A stretch of DNA of 64,000 nucleotides from Phytoactinopolyspora limicola (GCF_011320225.1 NZ_JAAOEN010000011.1:95740-159739); one strand, 5' to 3'; positions 27,975-36,677 are shown, counted from the stretch's first letter. Translations and numbers: made by a program. The notes: generated by a model not told the origin, from the sequence alone.

Positions 27975-28099
27975 GTGATCGCCGCATTCGCGCTCCCATT
28001 CCCGTGATGGGGGTACGGATGCGGCGATGACCGCGCCCGATGCCGGTCATCATCTGAGAATCGGTACCGTTATAGCGGTAACAGGTCTCGGATGGTCAC
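27975..28099. repeat. Decayed copy of the 120-bp palindromic repeat, between znuA and znuC
   Basis: A B/B' core is recognisable at 28046-28099: it is centred on GTTATAGCGG, its left end reads GTCATCATC and its right end GGTCAC. An A-like unit begins GTGATCGCCGCATTC at 27975, but a further GTGATG at 28004 disturbs the spacing. The element would place a hairpin between znuA and znuCB and could lower read-through. No separate Zur box was seen before znuC. Confidence 0.6.
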
Positions 28100-28127
28100 C
28101 GGAAGGCGCAAGCAGTGAGGAGTCGCG

Positions 28128-28925
28128 ATGGGTGAACCCGTCATCGACGTGCGGGGGCTCACCGTCGAACTGGGCGAGCGGCCGGTACTCCACGGCGTCG
28201 ACTTCCGTGTGTCGGCCGGCGAGGTCGTGACCCTCCTCGGCGCCAACGGATCCGGCAAGTCCACCTTGGTCAGAGCCGTGGTCGGCCTGGTGCCGGCGGT
28301 GGCCGGCCACATCGAGCTCTTCGGCCAGCCGTTGCGCACGTTCCGCGACTGGGCACGCATCGGCTACGTACCGCAGCGCACTACGGCCTCCGGCGGTGTG
28401 CCCGCCACCGTACGCGAAGTGGTCTCATCCGGCCGGCTGGCCCGCCGGATGCCGTTCGCTCCTGCTCGCCGCGCCGACCGAGAGGCAGTCGACCGAGCGA
28501 TCGACATGGTGGGCCTCGCCGATCGTGCCGACGACGGCATCCACACTCTCTCCGGCGGGCAGCAGCAGCGCACCCTTATCGCGCGTGCCGCCGCGGGTGA
28601 ACCCGACGTGCTGGTACTCGACGAACCCAATGCTGGTGTCGACCAACGCAGCCAGGAGGCGTTCGCCCGGTCGCTTCGTACCTTCGTGGCCGCCGGCCAC
28701 ACAGTGCTGCTGGTGCTACACGAGATGGGTCCCCTGGCACCTCTGGTCAGTCGTGGGGTAGTGCTCGACGCCGGCCACGTGGTGCGCGACGGCCCGGTCC
28801 AGAAGCCGGTCGCCACCGGCCCGACCAGCAGCGAAGCCGCCGCCGCGACCACGGCTGCCGGCGTACCCAACGACCACCCGCACCGCTCCGACGACGAGAC
28901 AGGGCCATTCGGATGGACTTCCTGA
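28128..28925 (+). CDS. znuC: Zinc ABC transporter ATP-binding protein
   Basis: 265 residues. Walker A GANGSGKST, signature LSGGQQQRTLIARA, Walker B DVLVLDEPNAGVD and switch His in LVLHEMG. The C-terminal tail (about residues 230-265) is Ala/Thr-rich and His-containing. Its 3' end overlaps the znuB start by 13 bp. It follows znuA after a 165-bp gap holding the repeat. Confidence 0.93.
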   Translation: MGEPVIDVRGLTVELGERPVLHGVDFRVSAGEVVTLLGANGSGKSTLVRAVVGLVPAVAGHIELFGQPLRTFRDWARIGYVPQRTTASGGVPATVREVVSSGRLARRMPFAPARRADREAVDRAIDMVGLADRADDGIHTLSGGQQQRTLIARAAAGEPDVLVLDEPNAGVDQRSQEAFARSLRTFVAAGHTVLLVLHEMGPLAPLVSRGVVLDAGHVVRDGPVQKPVATGPTSSEAAAATTAAGVPNDHPHRSDDETGPFGWTS

Positions 28926-29917
28926 CCCTCGACTTCCTCGACTATCCCCACATGCAGCGAGCGTTGATCGCCGCGCTGCTCACCGGCCTCGCGGCGCCGG
29001 CCGTGGGCACCTATCTCGTCCACCGTCGGCTCGCGCTGATGGGAGACGGCATCGGCCACGTGGCACTGACCGGCGTGGCCGTCGGGCTGCTGACCGGCTG
29101 GGCACCGGTGTGGACGGCGGTCGTCGTGGCCATCGCCGGTGCGGTGACCATCGAGTTGGTGCGCGCCCATGGCAAAGCGTCCGCCGACGTAGCGCTGGCC
29201 ATGTTGTTCTACGGCGGGATCGCCGGCGGCGTTCTCCTGACCGGGCTGGCCGGTAGTACTGCGGCCACTCTCAACACCTACCTGTTCGGCTCGATCACCA
29301 CCGTGTCTCAAGACGATCTCTGGGTGATCGGCATCCTGGCCGTCGTGGTCATCGCGTTGTCCATCGGGCTCGGACCCCAACTGTTCGCGGTGTGCCAAGA
29401 CGAGGAGTTCGCCCGCGCGTGCGGACTACCGGTGCGGCTCTACAGCATCATGATCGCCGTGATGGCGGCGGTCACCGTCGCCGTGGCAATGCGTACGGTC
29501 GGCCTGCTGCTGGTGAGCGCATTGATGGTGGTGCCCGTGGCTACGTCGATGCAGTTGACTCGCGGTTTCCGGGCGACGTTCGTCCTGGCGCTGTCGCTCG
29601 GTCTGGTGCCGTCGCTGGCCGGCGTGGTCTTCTCCTATTACGCCGACGTCGCTCCCGGAGCCAGCATCGTCGTGACCGCACTCGTCGGGTTCGCGTTGGC
29701 CTGGCCTTTGGGCACCGCCCTGCGGCGACGGCGGCAGGCTCGACGGTCCAACGGGGAGGATCCACGGGTCACCGGCACCCACGTCACGGCCGAAGACCAC
29801 GCACACCAGCACGACGAGAACTGCGGCCATCCTGCCGTCGAGCACGGTGATCACACCGACTACCTGCATGACGGCCATCTCCACGCCGCTCACGGCAAAC
29901 ACTATGACGAGCACTGA
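28913..29917 (+). CDS. znuB: Zinc ABC transporter permease
   Basis: 334 residues with eight or so membrane segments of the metal ABC-3 type (MQRALIAALLTGLAAPAVGT; MGDGIGHVALTGVAVGLLTG). The last ~60 residues are a cytoplasmic His/Asp/Glu-rich tail (HAHQHDENCGHP, HLHAAHGKHYDEH) that likely binds zinc. Together with the His loop of ZnuA and the ZnuC tail, the whole uptake system is unusually rich in zinc-binding tails. The stop codon is the start of a long hairpin. Confidence 0.92.
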   Translation: MDFLTLDFLDYPHMQRALIAALLTGLAAPAVGTYLVHRRLALMGDGIGHVALTGVAVGLLTGWAPVWTAVVVAIAGAVTIELVRAHGKASADVALAMLFYGGIAGGVLLTGLAGSTAATLNTYLFGSITTVSQDDLWVIGILAVVVIALSIGLGPQLFAVCQDEEFARACGLPVRLYSIMIAVMAAVTVAVAMRTVGLLLVSALMVVPVATSMQLTRGFRATFVLALSLGLVPSLAGVVFSYYADVAPGASIVVTALVGFALAWPLGTALRRRRQARRSNGEDPRVTGTHVTAEDHAHQHDENCGHPAVEHGDHTDYLHDGHLHAAHGKHYDEH

Positions 29918-30011
29918 ACGGTGGAGGGTTTTACCGGTCAACGGTGGGAGGTAGTACCGGTTATAGCCGGTAGATCCTTCCACCGTTGACCGGTAAAACC
30001 CTCCACCGTTC
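29916..30011. terminator. 96-nt hairpin with a perfect 32-bp stem after znuB
   Basis: Arms 29916-29947 and 29980-30011 are perfectly complementary over 32 bp. The 32-nt loop contains its own palindrome TACCGG-TTATA-GCCGGTA. The left arm begins inside the znuB stop codon. The position fits a terminator for znuACB, but the stem is far longer than termination needs. Confidence 0.75.
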
Positions 30012-30105
30012 GCTGTCCACAGCTATAGCGGGCCCAGCCGGCGGTTATCCACACCAGCGGGTCCCCCTCTGGCCGGCGGATGCGCCGGTGCGGAAACGTT
30101 GAGCC

Positions 30106-31023
30106 ATGGCTGTTCCCCCGGAACTTCTCCGGCTGGCTGAGCTGCAAGACGGCTTGGTCGTCCGGCATCAGGCGCTTGCTGCCGGCATGTCGTCCGCAGC
30201 GGTCGAACATGCGCTGACGTCCGGGCGATGGCAGCGGGTGTCCCGGGGTGTCTACGCCACCTTCACCGGACCGTTGCAGCCCCGGCATCGCCTCCGGACC
30301 GCCCTCCTCAGGGCGGGCCCGGACGCGGTGGTCAGCGGTGCTGACGCGTGTCGCGCCTACGGTCTTCGCTACGTACCAGAGGGTGCCGATCCCCTTGTTC
30401 TGGTGCCGGCCGAGAGTCGTCGTGCGCGGACGCCGTTCGCCCGGCTACGACGGGTAACCGACCTGCCGGAAGCCCGGCTGGTCGGCGGAATCCCCACCGC
30501 CTCACCCGAACGCGCAGTGTTAGATACCTGCCACGGCGTGTCATCCCTGCGGGATGTCCGAGCGCTGCTCTGCGAAGTGGTCCAACGGGGCCTGACCACA
30601 CCAAACCGCCTGGCCCGGACGTTGCGGGCGGCCCGCTGGCCGGGGGCCAGACTCGTCCGGCAGGCACTGGCCGACGTCGACGCCGGGTGTCGGTCAGCGC
30701 CGGAATGCGAGCTACGTGACGTGATCGGCTGCTCGACCTTCCTACCGGAGCCACAGTGGAACACGATCGTGCCGGACGTGACACCCCCATTGCGACCAGA
30801 CGCATGCTGGCCCGACGCCCGCGTCGTCGTCGAGATCGATTCCGCGGAGTGGCACCGTCTCGGCGAACAGGTAGAACAGACCGAACGTCGCCGGGCGAGA
30901 TACGCAGCCCTGGGGTGGACTGTGCTGCCGGTATCACCCCGGCGCCTCCGGACCGAACCACGAGTGGTCCTCGACGAGATCGAAGCGGCGGTCCGCTCCG
31001 GTCTGGCCCGCCACGCCGCCTAA
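30106..31023 (+). CDS. AbiEi-like winged-helix protein with DUF559/Vsr-like C-terminus
   Basis: 305 residues. The N-terminal ~60 residues (LAELQDGLVVRHQALAAGMS, then RGVYATF) have the winged-helix pattern found at the start of AbiEi-type antitoxin proteins. The C-terminal ~90 residues contain RPDACWPDARVVVEIDSAEWH and RRARYAALGWTVLPVSPRRL, the D...ExD-H pattern of the DUF559/very-short-patch endonuclease fold. This two-part architecture is common in actinobacteria as lone genes. No AbiEii partner is adjacent, so a toxin-antitoxin role is not supported here; DNA binding or cleavage is possible. ATG start without a strong ribosome site. Confidence 0.6.
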   Translation: MAVPPELLRLAELQDGLVVRHQALAAGMSSAAVEHALTSGRWQRVSRGVYATFTGPLQPRHRLRTALLRAGPDAVVSGADACRAYGLRYVPEGADPLVLVPAESRRARTPFARLRRVTDLPEARLVGGIPTASPERAVLDTCHGVSSLRDVRALLCEVVQRGLTTPNRLARTLRAARWPGARLVRQALADVDAGCRSAPECELRDVIGCSTFLPEPQWNTIVPDVTPPLRPDACWPDARVVVEIDSAEWHRLGEQVEQTERRRARYAALGWTVLPVSPRRLRTEPRVVLDEIEAAVRSGLARHAA

Positions 31024-31180
31024 CCCTGCCCCCACAACACCCACCTGCCACGCCGCATGCCCCTGACGCTGGCCCTACCCTTGCCCCACAACACCCACCC
31101 GCGCCCTACGGCACCGAGCAGACCCGCTCGTGTCCGGCGTGCGACTCACGCGCCGGACCCTCCGGGTCAGGTCCGTGGCG

Positions 31181-32074
31181 CTACGGGCGCAGGACGTCAA
31201 CCAGCAGACCGGCCAGCCGTCGACCGTGGACGAACCCCGGATCGAGGTCGGGATCGTAGATGGTGACGTCGAGGCCAACGGCGCGCGGCGACGCCAGCAC
31301 GCGAGTGAGCACGGTGCTGAGCTGGTCGAATGTCAGGCCCCCAGGTTCCGGGCTATCGACTGCGGGCATCACCGCCGGGTCCAGGACGTCGGCGTCCAGG
31401 TGCACCCAGAAACCCTCCAGGTCGCTCCGCTCGACCACACTCAGCACATCAGTGGCCGCCCCGCCCGGATCACGGGTCACCGCCGCCGCGTCGATCAGAT
31501 GCAAACCATTCGACGCCGCCTCGGCTGCGCACTCGTCGTCCGGGCGAAGCCCCACGGCGACGACGTCTTCGCCGCGCAGATACGGCCGGTGCCCATCCAA
31601 CTCGGCCAGCCGGCCCCCCAGCCCGGTCACCAGGGCGAGGCTCTCGCCGCCCACTGCCGCTCCAGCGTCGGGCATATTACCCGGATGCCGGTAGTCCAGG
31701 CCGTCGAGAGACACCAAGCCGAATCGGCCACGGCGCTGCAGCGCCAACCCCACACCAACAAGAATGCTGCAATCACCACCCAGCACGACTGGCACATGGG
31801 AACGGCCCAGCAATGCGCCGATCCGGTCGGCCAGCTCCATCGAATGAGCAGCGATCGCGTTCTCGTTACGGACGTGGCCGGCGCTCCACTCGGGCCGGTA
31901 CCGGCCGGGCGTGACCACACCGGCGTCATCGGCGTCGAGGCGGGCTAGGAGTTTGGTGTCCCGGAGCACACCCGGCGCCTTCGCGCACCCAGGCACCAAT
32001 CCCGGCTCAGGCGGCCGCAGGCCGAGGTTGGACGGTGCGTCGAGCACAACCAGCTGCCGGTGACGTCGCGTCAT
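31181..32074 (-). CDS. Arginase/agmatinase-family protein with altered metal site
   Basis: 297 residues with the ureohydrolase fold: VVLGGDCSILVG, SLDGLDYRHP, and HLDADVLDPAVMPAVDSPEP near the C-terminus. In arginases the manganese ligands are the His of GGDHS, the D-H-D of DAHxD and the D-D of DxDxxDP. Here GGDHS is GGDC and DAHxD is DGLD, so two His ligands are replaced (Cys and Leu), while the DADVLDP half is intact. It may bind one metal or use a different chemistry. A single gene; I would not call it arginase without a test. Confidence 0.7.
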   Translation of the reverse strand: MTRRHRQLVVLDAPSNLGLRPPEPGLVPGCAKAPGVLRDTKLLARLDADDAGVVTPGRYRPEWSAGHVRNENAIAAHSMELADRIGALLGRSHVPVVLGGDCSILVGVGLALQRRGRFGLVSLDGLDYRHPGNMPDAGAAVGGESLALVTGLGGRLAELDGHRPYLRGEDVVAVGLRPDDECAAEAASNGLHLIDAAAVTRDPGGAATDVLSVVERSDLEGFWVHLDADVLDPAVMPAVDSPEPGGLTFDQLSTVLTRVLASPRAVGLDVTIYDPDLDPGFVHGRRLAGLLVDVLRP

Positions 32075-32119
32075 AACACGTCACCTCTCCTCCGGTGCGG
32101 AGCGGGTGCAGCGCGTCGA

Positions 32120-32785
32120 TTACCGGGACGACCGACGCGTGCCAGTAGACCCATCATGATCGGGGACGCTACCAGCCGGGACCGACAGGTCGGCCGCGCT
32201 GCTGGAATCCTTCGCCCGCGCCTGGTTGAGCACACGGACGAACTCTCGTGGCTCGTCGGCGTATATCTCGACCTGACTCGCGGTGCCGTCCAACGGCTGT
32301 TCGACCCGGATCGGATCGGTTAGGTCGATCACCACGTTGGTCTGGCCTGAAACAACGACGTCGAGATGGCCGTCGGCGAGATGGATCGAGGCGGCGTCTG
32401 AAGATCGCGTCCGCGCCTTGGCGTTGGCAATCGTCGCTAGAGGTATCCGCAGCTCGAATCCCACACCGTAGCGCACCCGAACGTCATCCCGGCCGATCAC
32501 ATGCGGCCGGATATGCGTCGCCGCGGCTGAACCCAGCAGTAACAACGCGGCGTAGGTGTGCACAACCACCAGGATCGTATGGACAACCGGCCACGGCACA
32601 AGAAGCGCGAGCGCCGTCCCTTCGACCATGACCACGAACAACAAGGCATAGATCATCGGTGCCTGAGCTCGGGCGTATCCGAAGACCACATCCGTCTCCG
32701 CGGCGCGGGGCCGGCGGGTCACCCATGGGCCGATCGCGGCGAGCACCGTGAACTGGTGCATCAGCAGCCGTCTGCCCCTCATCAT
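32120..32785 (-). CDS. Membrane protein with C-terminal PH-like domain
   Basis: 221 residues. Two membrane segments (APMIYALLFVVMVEGTALALL and VVHTILVVVHTYAALLLLGS) are followed by a roughly 100-residue beta-rich domain (RPHVIGRDDVRVRYGVGFEL, then ASIHLADGHLDVVVSGQ), resembling bacterial PH domains that follow membrane helices. The C-terminus is disordered. Its ATG overlaps the MerR stop (ATGA), so the two genes are coupled and the regulator may control it. Confidence 0.55.
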   Translation of the reverse strand: MMRGRRLLMHQFTVLAAIGPWVTRRPRAAETDVVFGYARAQAPMIYALLFVVMVEGTALALLVPWPVVHTILVVVHTYAALLLLGSAAATHIRPHVIGRDDVRVRYGVGFELRIPLATIANAKARTRSSDAASIHLADGHLDVVVSGQTNVVIDLTDPIRVEQPLDGTASQVEIYADEPREFVRVLNQARAKDSSSAADLSVPAGSVPDHDGSTGTRRSSR

Positions 32786-33552
32786 GCCTGCTTCCGGGCG
32801 ACCTGAGCCAGCGCCCGCCTGATCACCTCGGCCTGAGCGGGAGCCAGCTCGGCGAGGAACTCCTCGAACTCTGGGGCGATTCCGTCCGGCGCGACATCGC
32901 CGCCCGGCGCATCCGCCAGCATGTCCAGCACCGGCTGCAACACCCCTATCACCAGCTGGTTCGCCAGCTCGGCCACTCGCGGGTCGTCGACGTCCGCGGT
33001 GGCGAGTTCATCCATGGCCGGGTACAACTCGTCGGCCCGGGCGGCCGTCTCGGAGTCAGCCCCCATGGCCCGCATCAGTTCGATGAGCTCGCGCCGGTCC
33101 GGCTCTGGAAGACTGACGTCGAGCAAACCAAGCCAAGACCGGTCGACATCGGCCATCCCGGCTCGGGTTCGTGGTAACCGCCCCACGACGGTGGCCATCT
33201 CCGGAGACACTGGATCGTCCGGGTGCAACGTCTCTTGCTCCAGGAGGTTCGCCAGCCGGGCTCGGCGGCGCCGGATCTGCTCTTCTTGGCGGGCGAGGTC
33301 CGCGTCCAACTCCGCCAACACTTCGCGCAGCTCGCGCCCTTGGTCGTCGGCGAGCACGTCACGCACCTCGTCGAGGCTCAAACCCAACTCGGTCAGCCGC
33401 TTGATCCGCGCCAACGTGACGGCGTCTCGGATGCCGTAGGTGCGGTAGCCGTTGGCGGTGCGCTCCGGTTCCGGTATCAGCCCACAACGGTGGTAGTAAC
33501 GCACCGCTCGGGTCGATACGCCGACCATCGCGGCCAGCTCTCCGATTCGCAT
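32782..33552 (-). CDS. MerR family transcriptional regulator
   Basis: 256 residues. The N-terminal winged helix is MRIGELAAMVGVSTRAVRYYHR, with CGLIPEPERTANGYRTYG following. A coiled-coil dimerisation helix (LAELDADLARQEEQIRRRRARLANLLEQE) comes next, then an effector domain of about 130 residues without the Cys motif of metal sensors. This points to a drug- or stress-type regulator. First gene of a coupled pair with the PH-like membrane protein. Confidence 0.85.
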   Translation of the reverse strand: MRIGELAAMVGVSTRAVRYYHRCGLIPEPERTANGYRTYGIRDAVTLARIKRLTELGLSLDEVRDVLADDQGRELREVLAELDADLARQEEQIRRRRARLANLLEQETLHPDDPVSPEMATVVGRLPRTRAGMADVDRSWLGLLDVSLPEPDRRELIELMRAMGADSETAARADELYPAMDELATADVDDPRVAELANQLVIGVLQPVLDMLADAPGGDVAPDGIAPEFEEFLAELAPAQAEVIRRALAQVARKQA

Positions 33553-33638
33553 ACCTCTAGTAAAAACCTTGACGCTACGACAAGGTCAAGTCGACACTCC
33601 CCCACGGAGTGTGTGGGTGGGGGCGGTTGGCGTGCCGG

Positions 33639-34427
33639 TTATACGGCGGATGCCGTCGGATCCGCACCACCGTAGCGGCGGTCGCGGCGCGCGTAGATCT
33701 CCACCGCGCGCCACAGATCACGCCGGTCGAACTCCGGCCACAACGTGTCGAGAAAAACCATCTCGGCATAGGCGGCCTGCCAGAGCATGAAGTTGGAGGT
33801 GCGCTGCTCTCCCGACGAACGCACGAACAGATCAGCGTCTGGAAGGTCGGGGTTGTAGAGGTACCGGGCGAGTGTCTTCTCGTTCACCCGTTTCGGGTTG
33901 ACCCGGCCGGCGGCGACGTCGGCCGCCAATGCCGCCGCCGCGTCGCCCAGCTCGGCACGGCCCCCGTAGTTGACGCAGAACTGCAGCGTGATGACGTTAT
34001 TACGACGGGTACGCCGCTCAGCCTCGATCAACTCGTCGATGACGCTCTTCCACAGCCGCGGCCGGCGCCCGGCCCACCGGATCCGCACACCCAAGGCGTC
34101 CAACTCGTCGCGTCGGCGATGGATGACGTCCCGGTTGAACCCCATGAGAAAACGGACCTCATCCGGAGAACGCCGCCAGTTCTCGGTGGAGAACGCATAC
34201 GCCGACAGGCAGGTGATGCCGAGCTGGATCGCACCATGGATGACGTCGAGCAACGCGGCCTCGCCGGCTTCGTGGCCTTTGGTGCGCGGCAGCCCGCGCT
34301 GGTTGGCCCACCGGCCGTTGCCGTCCATGACGATGGCGACGTGTTTCGGGATCAGCTCGCGCGGAATGTCTGGTGGCAGGGCCCCCGACGGGTGCGCGGG
34401 CGGTGGGTTATACCGCTTCGACGTCAT
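33639..34427 (-). CDS. uppS: Polyprenyl (undecaprenyl-type) diphosphate synthase, cis
   Basis: 262 residues. It makes the lipid carrier for cell-wall synthesis by cis-condensation of isopentenyl diphosphate. The catalytic start [20 protein letters not shown] and the C-terminal [20 protein letters not shown] are the family hallmarks. The ATG at 34427 has AGGAG upstream and lies inside the 3' end of recO (20-bp overlap); the longer open frame to 34940 is only recO in another frame. In actinobacteria the product is often decaprenyl diphosphate. Confidence 0.94.
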   Translation of the reverse strand: MTSKRYNPPPAHPSGALPPDIPRELIPKHVAIVMDGNGRWANQRGLPRTKGHEAGEAALLDVIHGAIQLGITCLSAYAFSTENWRRSPDEVRFLMGFNRDVIHRRRDELDALGVRIRWAGRRPRLWKSVIDELIEAERRTRRNNVITLQFCVNYGGRAELGDAAAALAADVAAGRVNPKRVNEKTLARYLYNPDLPDADLFVRSSGEQRTSNFMLWQAAYAEMVFLDTLWPEFDRRDLWRAVEIYARRDRRYGGADPTASAV

Positions 34428-35199
34428 GCCGCTCCTGCCGCTCGTCGTCGATGACGTTCCGCTCCCGATATACCCGCTCCACCAGCGGTAACGAACGTAG
34501 TCCTCGCTCGAGATGCCATTGCAGGAAGGCGGCTGTGATACCGCTGGCCTCCCGCCGGGACCTGGCGTCGCTGGCGTCGGCGATCTCCCACTCCCCCGCC
34601 AACAACGCCCCGAGCAAGGCCACCGTGCCGGAATGCGGAGCGACGCTGCCGGGCGGCCGGCAGCCGCCACACACCATGCCTCCGGCCTGCACGGAGAACA
34701 ACCGGTGGGGGCCCGCCGTGCTGCATCTGGCGCAGTCGGTGAAGTTGGGGGCAAAACCGGCGATAGCCAGCCCGCGCAGCAGGTAGGCATCGAGGACCAG
34801 CCCGGAGTCGTGGATCCGGCCGGACAGCGCCCGCAGCGCCCCGACCAGCAGCTGGTATTGCTGCACCGCGGGCTCTCGCTCTTCCGCGCTGAGCCGCTCG
34901 GTGGTCTCCAGGATGGCCGTGCCCGCGGTATAGCTGGCATAGTCCGAGCAGATCATGGTGCCGAACGGGGTGAGGGTCTCGACCTGGGTCACGATGTCCA
35001 GCGAACGCCCGGCGGCGAACTGAACGTCGACGTGCATAAACGGCTCCAACCGAGCGCCGAAGCGGCTGCTGGTCCGGCGCACCCCCTTGGCCACCGCCCG
35101 CACCCGCCCGTTGGCCCGGGTCAGCAATGTGACGATGCGGTCGGCCTCGCCCAGCTTCTGGGTGCGCAGCACAACCCCTTCGTCACGATAGAGAGCCAT
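34408..35199 (-). CDS. recO: DNA repair protein RecO
   Basis: 263 residues. N-terminal OB fold ([25 protein letters not shown]) and the helical domain with a zinc site CARCSTAG...CGGC. Loads RecA with RecR in gap repair. The ATG at 35199 is preceded by AGGGG; GTG two codons earlier is possible. It forms an overlapping pair with uppS, as in mycobacteria. Confidence 0.93.
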   Translation of the reverse strand: MALYRDEGVVLRTQKLGEADRIVTLLTRANGRVRAVAKGVRRTSSRFGARLEPFMHVDVQFAAGRSLDIVTQVETLTPFGTMICSDYASYTAGTAILETTERLSAEEREPAVQQYQLLVGALRALSGRIHDSGLVLDAYLLRGLAIAGFAPNFTDCARCSTAGPHRLFSVQAGGMVCGGCRPPGSVAPHSGTVALLGALLAGEWEIADASDARSRREASGITAAFLQWHLERGLRSLPLVERVYRERNVIDDERQERHDVEAV

Positions 35200-35218
35200 A
35201 ACCACCCCTGACCTGCGT

Positions 35219-35515
35219 TCACGTCTCGTTCACCCTACCCTGCTCCGTCACTGCTCCGTGGGAGGAGAATGCGGCACGGTGGGCTCGGACTCGGCAGGTG
35301 GTGCTGCTGCAGACCCGATCCGGACGGCCGGCGACCTTGCGGACACACGCAGGGCATGTCCGCTCAGCGTTGTCTCGCAACGCTTCGAGTCGTTTCCGCA
35401 GTCGACGGACGCTGGTCTCGCCTTCTCGCAACGTGTCGATCCAGCGCTTCAGATTCTGACGCGAGAGCCGCCCGAAGTCCTTCTCGGGGAATCCATCGAC
35501 CAGCGTTCCCGAGAC
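35219..35515 (-). pseudogene. Remnant of a gene with a C-terminal Cys4 finger (CRVRAHR type)
   Basis: The frame reads DFGRLSRQNLKRWIDTLREG through RRLRKRLEALRDNAERTCPA to CSSTTCRVRAHR. It has strong coding bias but no good start: an in-frame stop at 35516-35518 precedes it and only a TTG (35431) is available. The pattern CPxC...CSxxCRVRAHR is a small zinc finger seen at the ends of actinobacterial helix-rich proteins. It looks like the 3' part of a gene whose 5' part was lost at about 35515. Confidence 0.5.
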
Positions 35516-35772
35516 TCACCACCGAGGACCGCCCAGAAGTCGACCCCGACAGTGTCGACTCGCTGCGGCGCGAGCTGGGCGCCATCGTCAACGGCCGCGG
35601 CTTCACCATCGACGATCGACTCGAACGGATCCACGTCGCGTCCCGGATCTCGTTCCTCGCCAGCCGGATCGTGTGGCTGGAGACGACCTGCGAGCAGAGA
35701 CGGATCGCCGGCTGGCCCAGCTTGCCGAGTGGCGCTCGTCCTAGCCGACACGTTGCCCCGGCCGCGACGTAG
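35515..35772 (+). pseudogene. Coding-like remnant abutting the finger fragment, opposite strand
   Basis: From about 35545 the plus frame SVDSLRRELGAIVNGRGFTI, DDRLERIHVASRISFLASRI has near-perfect G/C third positions for some 55 codons, yet no ATG or GTG start with a ribosome site. It ends at a stop in the 35755-35783 hairpin. The reverse strand is also open here, so the strand call is tentative. Either a truncated gene or an unrecognised small gene. Confidence 0.3.
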
Positions 35773-35783
35773 GCGGCCGGGGC
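35755..35783. terminator. Bidirectional GC hairpin
   Basis: GCCCCGGCCGC (35755-35765) pairs perfectly with 35773-35783 around a 7-nt loop, just past the Doc-like gene stop at 35790. A strong intrinsic-type stem without a U-run. It could serve transcripts from either side. Confidence 0.6.
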
Positions 35784-35789
35784 ACCGTG

Positions 35790-36443
35790 TCATTCGGAGG
35801 ACTGCTCGTCGTTGCTGGCTTTGACCTGCTCGACAAGTTCCGAGAAGACGTGTACGAACCCGTCGCAGTCCATGCTGAACGACGCGAGTACCTCGCCGTT
35901 GTGTTGCCTATCCTTGGATGCGCTAGATGCGTCGACCTTAACGCCAATGGCATAGAGCTCGATGTGATCCGGGCCCCGAACGAAGTTGATCTGTTGTGCT
36001 AGGCGCACATCAGCACTGTAAGCCGCTATGGCGTGACCTTCACCGAAGGGAAGCACCCGGACCGACTCAGGCGCGAACACGTGATGACGTATCCACTCCG
36101 AAATCTGATGATGCTCGATCGCTCCGGTCGCAGCACTGAGGACGAACACCTCAGCGACGATCTCAGGCATCTGCATCAACGGCCAGCCGTTAGCCTCAAG
36201 GAACACGTCCGTTGCGAGCCATGCGGTGCGCTTATTGCCGTCATGGAATCCCTGTGTGCGCGCCAAACCCTCTAGGAGCACGGCGGCCTTCGCCCACAGG
36301 CTCGGGAACTCTTCATGGCCACCGAACCCTGCCAATGGTCGGTTTACGGCGCCCTCAACGGATCCGAGATCACGGACGCCAACGTGTCCGCCCAGGGACT
36401 CATTGATCGCGACCACAGCGTCGACGCTGATGTACTTGGTCAA
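35790..36443 (-). CDS. Doc-like (death-on-curing) toxin with extra C-terminal domain and altered Fic motif
   Basis: 217 residues. The first ~125 form a Doc/Fic domain: AVVAINESLGGHVGVRDLGS, VEGAVNRPLAGFGG and the Fic loop QGFHDGNKRTAWLATDVFLEANG. Doc proteins have HxFxDxNKRT, with the His important for kinase activity. Here that position is Gln (QGFHDGNKRT), though the rest is intact. A C-terminal region of about 90 residues (from HHVFAPESVRVLPF) is absent from the short P1 Doc. The TTG start overlaps the antitoxin stop (TTGA). Translation by coupling is likely. Confidence 0.75.
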   Translation of the reverse strand: MTKYISVDAVVAINESLGGHVGVRDLGSVEGAVNRPLAGFGGHEEFPSLWAKAAVLLEGLARTQGFHDGNKRTAWLATDVFLEANGWPLMQMPEIVAEVFVLSAATGAIEHHQISEWIRHHVFAPESVRVLPFGEGHAIAAYSADVRLAQQINFVRGPDHIELYAIGVKVDASSASKDRQHNGEVLASFSMDCDGFVHVFSELVEQVKASNDEQSSE

Positions 36444-36592
36444 CGCGCAAGACGGTCGAGTAGATCACTCCACCGTTCGGCCGCCCGCTCAGCAGCTTGG
36501 ACGGCGAAGTCATCATCGATGAACTCCACGCCGTCCCGGGTCACCGTAGGAACGGTCACCTGGTTCTGCTGGTCATTTGTGCGGGTGCTCAT
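36440..36592 (-). CDS. Small Phd-like antitoxin partner of the Doc protein
   Basis: A 50-residue frame starting ATG at 36592 and ending in the TTGA overlap with the Doc gene. It reads MSTRTNDQQNQVTVPTVTRD, then GVEFIDDDFAVQAAERAAER and WSDLLDRLAR. It is short, acidic and amphipathic at the C-terminus, as expected for the toxin-neutralising half of an antitoxin, but lacks a full DNA-binding N-terminus. A TAGGAT box 6 bp before the ATG suggests a leaderless transcript. The pairing with Doc is inferred from overlap and size. Confidence 0.65.
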   Translation of the reverse strand: MSTRTNDQQNQVTVPTVTRDGVEFIDDDFAVQAAERAAERWSDLLDRLAR

Positions 36593-36605
36593 GACTTGAT
36601 CCTAT

Positions 36606-36619
36606 GTCGCATCTGCGAC
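36606..36619. promoter_or_regulatory. Candidate Phd-Doc operator
   Basis: GTCGCA-TC-TGCGAC, a palindrome with perfect 6-bp arms, lies just upstream of the TAGGAT box of the antitoxin gene, where a -35 element would be. Autoregulating antitoxins commonly bind such sites. Only one copy is present. Confidence 0.45.
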
Positions 36620-36677
36620 GACTGTCCATGGGTGGCACGTCGTTGTCCACATCGTTGGCGAATAACCAACGCATTGT

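Noticed and set aside
30106..31023. A complete AbiEi-AbiEii toxin-antitoxin pair
   Set aside because: No nucleotidyltransferase gene is adjacent, and the C-terminus is DUF559-like. The AbiEii-type gene at 39353 has its own different partner.
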